Source of the DNA: an uncultured Lachnospiraceae bacterium
GTDB lineage: Bacteria; Bacillota; Clostridia; Lachnospirales; Lachnospiraceae
Direction of reading: 5' to 3'
DNA length: 41,724 nt
Assembly: GCA_900315495.1 (NCBI GenBank)
Contig: OMZJ01000036.1
Coordinates: 1 to 41,724, forward strand
Every line of letters starts with the position of its first letter. Position 1 is the first letter of the stretch. The notes under the pieces are model-generated. The model saw only the letters and a list, made by a program, of their open reading frames with translations. It was not told the origin of the DNA and ran no database searches. The position numbers were made by a program, and so were the translations under genes. This document shows positions 35,085 to 41,724 of this stretch, in pieces.

Positions 35085-35270
35085 GACGGCAGAACGAAAG
35101 AGCACAGACCTCCTGGCTGGAATGACCGGAGGCGAAGCGAAACGGAGAGCACCGGGACGGAACAAGACCGGTGCGGCCGTGACGGGGGATTGTAACCCGA
35201 TCGGTCAACCGAAACTCCCCTGGAATTCGTTCCTCCGGAATAAACGGTACAGGAAGAGAGAGGATGAGAA

Positions 35271-36269
35271 ATGGCTGGTAACAGGGCAGGGGCGGCAGAC
35301 ACCCGGGCGGAGACCGCGCAGCGGAATCTGATCGCAAGGACAATGAAGAAAAAGGGATTTCTCTATGAGATGTCGCACAACTGGCAGCTCTACACGATGT
35401 TTATCCCGGCAGCAGTTCTTCTGATTCTGTTCAACTATCTGCCGATGTTCGGAATCATCACCGCATTCAAGGATTTCAATTTCCGCGACGGCATCTTCGG
35501 AAGCCCGGTGATCGATCCGTGGTATTCGAACTTCAAATACCTGTTTTCGACCGGATCAGCGCTGCGGGCGACCAGAAATACGATTTTCCTGAACGCGCTG
35601 TTCATCTTCTTTGAACTGGTCGTGGAGGTCAGCTTCGCGGTCATGTTCTCCGAGCTGCACAGCAAGGCATTGAAATCGGGACTGCAGTTTTCGATTTTCC
35701 TGCCGTACTTCATCTCCTGGATTGTCGTTGGCCTCTTTGCTTACAACATGATGAACTACGACAACGGCTTCTTCAATCAGATCCGCGCGTTGTTCGGTCA
35801 GGAGCCGATCAACTGGTATGAGAATCCGAAGCTCTGGATTGTCATCCTGGTGATTTTCCGGGTCTGGAAGCAGGCCGGATACGGAATGGTTCTCTACATT
35901 GCGGCGCTTGGCGCGGTAGACCAGACCTTCTATGAGGCGGCGGAGATCGACGGCGCGAGCAGGTGGCAGAGAATCCGCTACATCAGCATTCCGCTGATTT
36001 CCCCGACCATCATCACCCTGCTGCTTCTCAACTGCGGCAAGATCATGAACGCCGACTTCGGTATGTTCTACGCCCTGATCGGAGACAACGCACAGCTCTA
36101 CAGCACCACGGATGTTCTGGATACCTTCATCTATCGGAATCTCCGTCTGAACGGCGATGTGGGTATGTCCTCCGCCGCAGGCTTCTATCAGTCGGTGCTT
36201 TCCACCGCAATTCTTCTGGTCATGAACCATTTCGCCCGGAAATATAATCCGGAAGGCGCGCTATTCTGA
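35271..36269 (+). CDS. lplB: Carbohydrate ABC transporter permease, LplB type
   Basis: One of two inner-membrane channel subunits of a CUT1-type sugar importer. The 332-residue product has a cytoplasmic N-terminus of about 40 residues, then six transmembrane helices. The first helix is in the family-typical segment FIPAAVLLILFNYLPMFGI, followed by FKDFNFRDGIFGSP. The EAA loop that docks the ATPase is EAAEIDGASRWQRIRYISIPL at about 224-244. LplB/YteP-type permeases take up oligosaccharides, often from plant polymers. The start is ATG 35271 with GAGAGG upstream; the in-frame ATG at residue 25 (MKKKGF) is a possible alternative. The second permease follows 26 bases later. Confidence 0.93.
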   Translation: MAGNRAGAADTRAETAQRNLIARTMKKKGFLYEMSHNWQLYTMFIPAAVLLILFNYLPMFGIITAFKDFNFRDGIFGSPVIDPWYSNFKYLFSTGSALRATRNTIFLNALFIFFELVVEVSFAVMFSELHSKALKSGLQFSIFLPYFISWIVVGLFAYNMMNYDNGFFNQIRALFGQEPINWYENPKLWIVILVIFRVWKQAGYGMVLYIAALGAVDQTFYEAAEIDGASRWQRIRYISIPLISPTIITLLLLNCGKIMNADFGMFYALIGDNAQLYSTTDVLDTFIYRNLRLNGDVGMSSAAGFYQSVLSTAILLVMNHFARKYNPEGALF

Positions 36270-36295
36270 CGCAGGCAGGGAGGAGAAGCAAGATC

Positions 36296-37237
36296 ATGAA
36301 TCGTTCATCGCAGAGAGCACTGCAGGTTGGCATGGCAGACAGCGAAAAATACGTCAATCATAAGAACTGGCATGTGGAAAACCTGCCCTATGTGATCATC
36401 CTTGTGGGATTCAGCGTGCTGTGCATCCTGCCGTTCTGGCTGGTCCTGGCCGGCTCGCTGACCTCCGAGGAGGAGATCGTCAAATACGGCTACGGCCTCT
36501 GGCCGCGGCATGTCAGCCTGACCGCCTACAAGGTCCTGTTTGCCAACTTCGGGCGGATCGGAAACGCGTATAAGATTACAATCATTGTTACGGTCGTGGG
36601 GACGGCGCTCAGCCTGGCGGTTACCGCGATGGCGGCTTACCCGATATCCCAGGAGCGTGTGAAGTATCACGCAATACTGAATTTCTTTGTCCTCTTCACG
36701 ATGCTGTTTTCCGGCGGCATGGTGCCCTGGTTTATCGTCTGCCGCAACATGCTGCACCTGAAGGATTCCATCTGGGCACTGATTCTCCCCTATGCGGCAA
36801 ACGCCTGGAACATCTTCCTGGTGCGGAACTACTACAAGGGCATCCCGAACGAGATGGTGGAGGCGGCCAAGATCGACGGATACTCCGAGTACGGGATCTT
36901 TTTCAAGATCATCGTTCCGCTTTCCAAACCGGTTCTTGCAACCATCACATTGTTCATCAGCCTGAACTACTGGAACGACTGGTGGCTCGGCATCATGCTG
37001 ATCGACGACACAGACCTGCAGCCGCTGCAGCTGATGCTTCGTACGATCACCGCCAACCTGCAGTTCCTTCGCAATTCCAGCAACGCCAACGCGCTGTCCA
37101 CGGTCATGCAGGATCTGCCGAGCGAGGCCATCAAGATGGCGACCTGCATGATCACCATCGGCCCGATCATCCTGGTGTACCCCTTTGTCCAGAAATACTT
37201 TGTCAAGGGCATTATGGTCGGTGCGGTCAAGGGGTGA
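36296..37237 (+). CDS. ytcP: Carbohydrate ABC transporter permease, YtcP type
   Basis: The second channel subunit, 313 residues, six transmembrane helices beginning at about residue 32 (PYVIILVGFSVLCILPFW). The family segment PLWPRHVSLTAYK-like (GLWPRHVSLTAYKVLF) is present, with FSGGMVPWFIV, and the EAA loop EAAKIDGYSEYGIFFKIIVPL near 184-204. It pairs with the preceding LplB-type permease. GGAGG lies about 12 bases from the ATG. After it comes a stem-loop and the solute-binding protein gene. No ATPase gene is present; these systems usually share one MsmX/UgpC-like ATPase encoded elsewhere. Confidence 0.93.
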   Translation: MNRSSQRALQVGMADSEKYVNHKNWHVENLPYVIILVGFSVLCILPFWLVLAGSLTSEEEIVKYGYGLWPRHVSLTAYKVLFANFGRIGNAYKITIIVTVVGTALSLAVTAMAAYPISQERVKYHAILNFFVLFTMLFSGGMVPWFIVCRNMLHLKDSIWALILPYAANAWNIFLVRNYYKGIPNEMVEAAKIDGYSEYGIFFKIIVPLSKPVLATITLFISLNYWNDWWLGIMLIDDTDLQPLQLMLRTITANLQFLRNSSNANALSTVMQDLPSEAIKMATCMITIGPIILVYPFVQKYFVKGIMVGAVKG

Positions 37238-37255
37238 ACAGAATTCTGTGAACTT

Positions 37256-37289
37256 ACTCCGAAGGGGAGGCATTGCTCCCCCGAGGAGT
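37256..37289 (+). other. Intercistronic stem-loop before the solute-binding protein gene
   Basis: ACTCC (37256-37260) with GGAGT (37285-37289) and GGGGAG (37264-37269) with CTCCCC (37276-37281), separated by a small GAA/CGA internal loop and capped by GCATTG. It has no T-run. Stems at this place can stabilise the downstream message of a highly made binding protein. A 12-bp palindrome, ACAGAATTCTGT, lies just before it (37238-37249). Confidence 0.7.
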
Positions 37290-37337
37290 GCCAATAGATA
37301 CGGGCAGGCAGAAAGCCTGCTCGACAAGGAGGAAAAC

Positions 37338-38855
37338 ATGAGAACAAACACGAAGAGAGCGGCATTCGTTCTGGGAACCCTCGCACTGACGGCGTCGATG
37401 ATCGCCGGAACCGGCGTGATGAGCGCCTCCGCGGATTCCAGCGACCTGAAGCCGGTGACTCTGACCTTCTGGACCTGCGGCGATCAGCCCGCAGCACAGG
37501 AGGAGGTCATGAAGGCATTCTGCGACAAGTACAGAGATCAGCTCAACATCGACAGCATCCAGTTTAACTATGTTTCGTTCGGCGATTACGAGGACAAGAT
37601 GACGTCCCTCGTCGCCGGCGGCGATGACTTCGACGCATTCTTTGTGGCAGACTGGATGCTCTACTCGAAGATGGCAAACCGCGGTGCGTTCCTGGAACTG
37701 AATGACCTGATGCAGGAGTACGCCCCGGATCTGTGGAAGACCTACGAGGACAACGATGTGATCGCACCCTGCAGCATTGACGGACAGCTGGTGGCGCTGC
37801 CCTGGCTGAAAAAGAAATCCTCCAAGCCAATCCTCCTGTTCCGCAAGGATCTGGCCGATCAGTACGGTGTGGACTATTCGAAGCTGGATACGATCGAGGA
37901 CATGGATGCCTTCTTCGAGGATGCCAAGAGCAAGATTCCGGATATCACCATCTTTGAGTCCGGCTTCCCGAGAGGCAACACACAGAGCGACGTCCTGGCG
38001 ATTCTCGCGGTCCGCGACGGCCTGGACATGATGAACTATCACATGCTGACCAACAAGTACGATACCACGCTGATCCCGTTTGAGCAGACCGATACCTTCC
38101 GCGACGCGGTGACCTGGATGAAGAAATGGTATGACGACGGCATCGTCAGCAAGAACGAGCTCTCCGAGACCGACACGCAGGAGTTCAAGAACGGCAAGAC
38201 CTTTGCCAGCGTCGGACTGTACGAGTCGGCAGTCGAGGAATACGATTTCAATGTCTCCGGTGCAGAGCTTGGCTACGCAGAGCCCTATGCGGACGGAAAA
38301 TTCCGCTATGACTCTCCGCTGAACAACGCACTGGCCATCAACCAGAATGCCGCGAATCCCGAGCGGACGTTGATGCTCCTGAACCTTCTCAACACCAATG
38401 AGGAGGCTTACGACTTGTTCATGTACGGCATCGAGGGAGAGACCTATGTGCTGGACGACGACGGTTCGGTGAGTTATCCGGAAGGACAGGATTCCACCAA
38501 CGCCACCTATCTCAACTGGTTCAAGTGGCCGTTTGTGAGAAGTCAGTTTGAGAAGCCCTGCGGCGCTGAGACCAAAGAGGCGCTGGATCAGATTTCCACT
38601 TGGCTGAGCAAGGGCAACCTTGTAACTGCTCCGCTGACCGGATTCAACCCGGATACTTCTTCCATCAAGACTGAGCTCTCCCAGAGAGATCAGCTGTACG
38701 ATGAAGAGGGCAAGCTCCTCCTGGCAGGTGTGGTCTCCGGCGATGGCGTGGACGCGGCAGTCGACAAGTACATCGAGGACCAGAAGAATGTCGGTCTCGA
38801 TACCGTGCTGGATTATCTACAGGGCGAGGCAGATTCCTACGGCTCCGCAGAATAA
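37338..38855 (+). CDS. Extracellular solute-binding protein of the LplA/YtcQ type
   Basis: This 505-residue protein should capture the sugar for the two permeases before it. It has a basic start, a hydrophobic stretch at 8-28 and an Ala-Ser-Ala at 30-32, a good signal peptidase I site. The mature start leads into VTLTFWTCGDQPAAQE, typical of LplA-like proteins. Further family-like segments are DFDAFFVADWMLYSKMANRGAF and the aromatic-rich middle (TYLNWFKWPFVRSQFE). Unlike most Gram-positive binding proteins it has no Cys in a lipobox; the first Cys is residue 47, in the mature fold. AGGAGG lies seven bases upstream of ATG 37338. The ligand cannot be named from sequence. Confidence 0.9.
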   Translation: MRTNTKRAAFVLGTLALTASMIAGTGVMSASADSSDLKPVTLTFWTCGDQPAAQEEVMKAFCDKYRDQLNIDSIQFNYVSFGDYEDKMTSLVAGGDDFDAFFVADWMLYSKMANRGAFLELNDLMQEYAPDLWKTYEDNDVIAPCSIDGQLVALPWLKKKSSKPILLFRKDLADQYGVDYSKLDTIEDMDAFFEDAKSKIPDITIFESGFPRGNTQSDVLAILAVRDGLDMMNYHMLTNKYDTTLIPFEQTDTFRDAVTWMKKWYDDGIVSKNELSETDTQEFKNGKTFASVGLYESAVEEYDFNVSGAELGYAEPYADGKFRYDSPLNNALAINQNAANPERTLMLLNLLNTNEEAYDLFMYGIEGETYVLDDDGSVSYPEGQDSTNATYLNWFKWPFVRSQFEKPCGAETKEALDQISTWLSKGNLVTAPLTGFNPDTSSIKTELSQRDQLYDEEGKLLLAGVVSGDGVDAAVDKYIEDQKNVGLDTVLDYLQGEADSYGSAE

Positions 38856-38917
38856 ATGACCGGAGGAGAAATTCCGGAGCATCCGCGGCTCCGGGACCGG
38901 CTCTGAAAAACAACCCG

Positions 38918-38964
38918 AACGCCGGCCGGGCAGATCCGAACAGATCTGTCCGGCCGGCGTTTTC
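38918..38964 (+). terminator. Terminator of the ABC importer operon
   Basis: A 19-bp stem: 38918-38936 (starting AACGCCGGCCGG) pairs with 38943-38961 around loop CGAACA, one G-U pair, followed by TTTC. Confidence 0.9.
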
Positions 38965-38983
38965 ATCGGGATACCGGAATCCG

Positions 38984-39054
38984 CCCGGATGCGTAGCAAA
39001 GTGCCTGGATGCAAATCAAGCTGTCCGGATGCGGATGAGAACCCGGCCGGATGA
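38984..39054 (+). repeat. Phased direct repeats upstream of the regulator promoter
   Basis: CCCGGATGC at 38984, CCTGGATGC at 39004, TCCGGATGC at 39024 and GCCGGATGA at 39046. The first three are exactly 20 bases apart, the fourth 22. The first two also share an NNANCAANNTG downstream half. The last copy ends 25 bases before the -35 box. Confidence 0.75.
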
Positions 39055-39079
39055 CAGGAGCTTTCTCTGCGTTCCCGGC

Positions 39080-39108
39080 TTGTTCACGCTTCTGAAAAAA
39101 GTTATAAT
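39080..39108 (+). promoter_or_regulatory. Promoter of the membrane AraC regulator
   Basis: TTGTTC (39080-39085), 17 bases, perfect TATAAT (39103-39108). Confidence 0.8.
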
Positions 39109-39237
39109 GGCCACAGAAAACAGACGAATGACAGACGAGGGATCCGGTGCCGACCGGACTCGCCCAAAATATTGTTACGCTAAAAAACGATCTGTGCGGC
39201 GGTCGATGGATCCGGGCAGGGACGGGAGAGGACAGGC

Positions 39238-41535
39238 ATGAAAACAGCGGGGAAGTCATATCGGAAGGGGAGATTTTTCTACCGGATTCTGTTTCCTTTT
39301 ATCGCCATCACGTCTGCGGCCGCGATCCTTCTCTCACTCTTTTTCTACCGCCAGTATGAAATCCGCTACCGGCAGAGCATCAGCCAGACCGGGAATGACC
39401 AGATCGAGGGCGTCAGCCAGTCCTTCGGTGCTCTGACGCGGCAGATGCGCCAGATCTATGACGCGATTGCCGTGGAGGGCGACATCACGGACTTTCTGGC
39501 ACTGCAGGAGGAGGATTCCCAGGCCGGCTACCATGCTTATACAGCGCTCAACCGGATCATTATGACCAATTCTGACATTTATCTGGCGGCGCTCTGCAAC
39601 GGGTGGAGTGGGCAGGTCCTGTTATGCGGGTCAGATACCCTGCCGACGGACCGGGCCATGCAGCTCCTGAAGGACAGACAGGCACCGTTCCTCTATACGG
39701 AGGAACTCACCGAGCGGGACAGCGGAACTTCCGTCCTGGTCTTTGCCTACCCCTACTATCCGTATTCTGTCACCGAAAATCCCTGCGGTGTGTTCCTCGC
39801 TGTCCGGGAGGATGACGTGCTGCAAGCAGGAATGCCGGGAATCTCGGATTCGCAGGCCTGCGTGGTCACGGAGAATGACGGAAGCGTCCTGCTGCAGAAG
39901 AATGCGGAGGAGTTTGGTGTCAGTGCGGATTTTCTTGCACAGATGCAGGATACCCATCCGGAGGAAAGCCAGTGCACCTTCACGTTCACGGACGGGGATG
40001 CGCGCTACATCTGCAGCCGTATGACCGACAGCGATTCCGGCCGGCGCTTCACCCTGGTCACTTCGGAAGATGAGATGCTCGCACCGCTTCGGAAGACCAG
40101 AAATGCGATGATCCTGTTTTTCGGGATGATTCTTCTGGCTGCCGCGGTCGTGCAGTATGTCGTCACGCGGAGAATCTATGCGCCGATCCGGAAAATCACG
40201 AATGAGGTCGCCGGAAGATCCGGCGCTGGTTCGGACAACGCGGATGAATTTGCGCTGATCCAGAACGCCTATGCGGGAATCCTGGAGGAAATGCGGGATC
40301 TGGAGCAGAAGAGCAGCCGCTACGCGATGCGGGAAAAATCCGATCTGTGCCGGGAGCTGATTCTGGATGGGGAGAATGCGGAGAAGACGGCCGCGGTGAT
40401 GGCCGAAAAGGGATATGCGCTGTCGTTTGACAGCATGTTTCTGATCGATGTGGCGTTTTCCCCGAAGCAGGGGAGCGGAATTTTTACGCCGGTGGTGGTA
40501 GCTGGGATTCAGAAGCTTCTGACCGACTCTTTGTCCGCGGATTTTGTGCCCAATTCCGTACAGGTTTCCGACACGGAGGTGGCGGAGCTTTTGAATGTGC
40601 GGGACGGCTCCTCCGTCACATTTGATGACCTGCTGCAGCGGCTGGGGACGGTGAAGGGCGCCATTCTGGCACAATGGCCGGTGGTTCTCTGCATCGGGAT
40701 TGACGGCGGCATCAACAGCCCGCGGGAGTGCGCCCTGGTATATCGGAGAGTTCGCGACATGATGCAGAACCGGTTTACCCTCGGCGACAACGCACTGATT
40801 GACCGCAGGAAGATTGCGGATCTGGTGGATGAGCCGATGGAATATCCGGACAAGATCATGTCGGAGATTGCGAAGGACATGATTCTGCGGCAGGAAGAAA
40901 AATTCCGCGCCGATCTGGAATCCTTCCGCGAGGTTGTGGTTCAGTATTCCTATCAGGCGGCCGATCTGATCTACATCCGGCTGCTGGTCCGGGTGCTTTC
41001 AGACCTGGAGGAGAAGGGAATCCGGATTCGGCAGGAATCCTTCAGTGACAACCTGTTTGCTGCCTCTACACTGGACGAGGGGCTGAAACTTCTCCGGAAG
41101 CTGTACGATATTACCGGAGAACAGCTTGGGAAGATGGAGAACCTGCGCTCCAGCCGGCAGTATGAGGCCGTGCGCAGCGGGGAGGAATATATCCGCGCCC
41201 ACTACATGGATTCCCGGCTCAGCACGGAAGAAATCGCGTCGCAGCTTGGATACACGGCCAGCTACTATGCGCGGATCTTCAAGACGGTCAACGGAAACTA
41301 TCTCGGGGACTATCTCCGCCAGGTGCGGGTGATGAAGGCAAAGGACCTGCTGCAGAACAGCGCGATGACGGTGCAGGAGATTTCGGAGGCCGCCGGTTTC
41401 ACCACGGCCAACTATTTCTACACCGTCTTCAAGAAAGAAACCGGGCTGACGCCTGCGGCCTACCGCACGGGCAGCCAGAACGGCCGGGAGGAAGAGAAGA
41501 AGGAATCGGATCCGGTTCCGCAGAGGTCGGAATAA
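39238..41535 (+). CDS. Transmembrane sensor/AraC-type transcription regulator
   Basis: The 765-residue protein is a one-component regulator. It has a transmembrane helix at about 17-37, an extracellular Cache-like sensing domain to about 288, a second transmembrane helix at about 291-310 (ILFFGMILLAAAVVQYVV), a HAMP-like linker and a central cytoplasmic domain. The C-terminal AraC DNA-binding domain starts at about 642, with the two helix-turn-helix parts STEEIASQLGYTASYYARIF and VQEISEAAGFTTANYFYTVF. The last part keeps KKETGLTPAAYR. Regulators of this YtdP type lie beside LplABC-like importers and usually activate them. The start ATG 39238 has GGGAGAGG upstream. The gene has its own promoter and is separated from the importer by a terminator. 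The sensed ligand is unknown but is probably linked to the imported sugar. Confidence 0.92.
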   Translation: MKTAGKSYRKGRFFYRILFPFIAITSAAAILLSLFFYRQYEIRYRQSISQTGNDQIEGVSQSFGALTRQMRQIYDAIAVEGDITDFLALQEEDSQAGYHAYTALNRIIMTNSDIYLAALCNGWSGQVLLCGSDTLPTDRAMQLLKDRQAPFLYTEELTERDSGTSVLVFAYPYYPYSVTENPCGVFLAVREDDVLQAGMPGISDSQACVVTENDGSVLLQKNAEEFGVSADFLAQMQDTHPEESQCTFTFTDGDARYICSRMTDSDSGRRFTLVTSEDEMLAPLRKTRNAMILFFGMILLAAAVVQYVVTRRIYAPIRKITNEVAGRSGAGSDNADEFALIQNAYAGILEEMRDLEQKSSRYAMREKSDLCRELILDGENAEKTAAVMAEKGYALSFDSMFLIDVAFSPKQGSGIFTPVVVAGIQKLLTDSLSADFVPNSVQVSDTEVAELLNVRDGSSVTFDDLLQRLGTVKGAILAQWPVVLCIGIDGGINSPRECALVYRRVRDMMQNRFTLGDNALIDRRKIADLVDEPMEYPDKIMSEIAKDMILRQEEKFRADLESFREVVVQYSYQAADLIYIRLLVRVLSDLEEKGIRIRQESFSDNLFAASTLDEGLKLLRKLYDITGEQLGKMENLRSSRQYEAVRSGEEYIRAHYMDSRLSTEEIASQLGYTASYYARIFKTVNGNYLGDYLRQVRVMKAKDLLQNSAMTVQEISEAAGFTTANYFYTVFKKETGLTPAAYRTGSQNGREEEKKESDPVPQRSE

Positions 41536-41691
41536 AACGATGTTTGCATCGTCTGCATAGCAGGAATTTTCCCGGTATCCATGGAACATCGTTCTTGAAT
41601 TCTTAAAAATATTTCTGCAATTGACGCGAAAGTTGTGCAGTGGGAACCGACTGCTCTTCATTATGGGCATGTTATAAAGAACCGGCGAAAA

Positions 41692-41711
41692 CCCCGCAGC
41701 TTGCTGCGGGG
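41692..41711 (+). other. Hairpin near the right edge of the window
   Basis: CCCCGCAGC (41692-41700) and GCTGCGGGG (41703-41711) are perfectly complementary around TT. No T-run is seen before the window ends. A TGTTATAAA at 41670-41678 just upstream could be an extended -10 of a gene to the right. The preceding 41536-41670 holds no gene I can support. Confidence 0.55.
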
Positions 41712-41724
41712 ATGAAAGCCGGCT

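Larger units (their letters stand above)
34880..35270 (+). other. Gap before the ABC importer: terminator, promoter and structured leader
   Basis: This 391-base stretch holds the terminator at 35008-35052, a promoter at 35056-35084, and a leader of about 180 bases. The leader has stems CCTCC/GGAGG (35109-35113, 35128-35132) and GCACCGG/CCGGTGC (35149-35155, 35168-35174). No gene is seen. Confidence 0.55.
38856..39237 (+). other. Gap upstream of the membrane AraC regulator
   Basis: This 382-base stretch holds the terminator (38918-38964), four phased GGATG repeats (38984-39054), a strong promoter (39080-39108) and a leader of about 120 bases. No gene is seen. Confidence 0.7.

Overview
The window looks like a chromosomal segment of a fairly GC-rich, Gram-positive Clostridia member, most likely Lachnospiraceae or a close relative. 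The basis is a HrcA/CIRCE-controlled groESL operon, strong AGGAGG ribosome sites, TTGACA/TATAAT promoters with frequent TGn extensions, the Firmicutes gene order rimP-nusA-rnpM-ylxQ-infB-rbfA-nrnA-truB-ribF-rpsO-pnp, and an LplA/LplB/YtcP-type sugar transporter next to a membrane AraC regulator. I assigned taxonomy from gene order and protein character only, with no database search.

Layout. 97-690 (-) is a membrane-anchored, very acidic protein of unknown role, divergent from groES-groEL (1156-3166). A small two-helix membrane protein (3292-3828) and guaB (3978-5429) follow. 5585-10158 holds rplS, lepB, rbgA, rnhB, yraN and pgeF, a ribosome, secretion and nucleic-acid housekeeping run. At 10496-10749 lie three tRNA genes (Glu-CTC, Pro-CGG, Glu-CTC), then a type IIA topoisomerase pair (B 10981-12903, A 13054-15291) and an NlpC/P60 cell-wall hydrolase (15389-16798). 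16852-26385 is the nusA-infB operon, with its promoter and a GNRA-capped leader hairpin. rpsO, pnp and argS (26590-31221) come next, with structured RNA between them.

The right part is more accessory: a small hypothetical protein, acpS on the minus strand, a COG0523/CobW GTPase with an intact CxCC motif, a two-domain RhaM-like (L-rhamnose mutarotase family) protein, then a carbohydrate ABC importer (two permeases and a solute-binding protein) and a 765-residue transmembrane AraC-type regulator. The importer lacks its own ATPase, as is usual for this family, which normally borrows a shared MsmX-like ATPase.

No CRISPR array, insertion sequence, prophage or obvious defence system is present; most of the window is ordinary core genome. 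The less ordinary signals are: an FUS-like SYG repeat region in IF2; a tandem RhaM-like protein whose first half has lost the family's catalytic His; 20-bp-phased repeats upstream of the membrane regulator promoter; a 17-bp degenerate repeat array after argS; several strong intercistronic hairpins without U-tracts; a possible 20-codon ORF between the topoisomerase genes; and a solute-binding protein without a lipobox cysteine.
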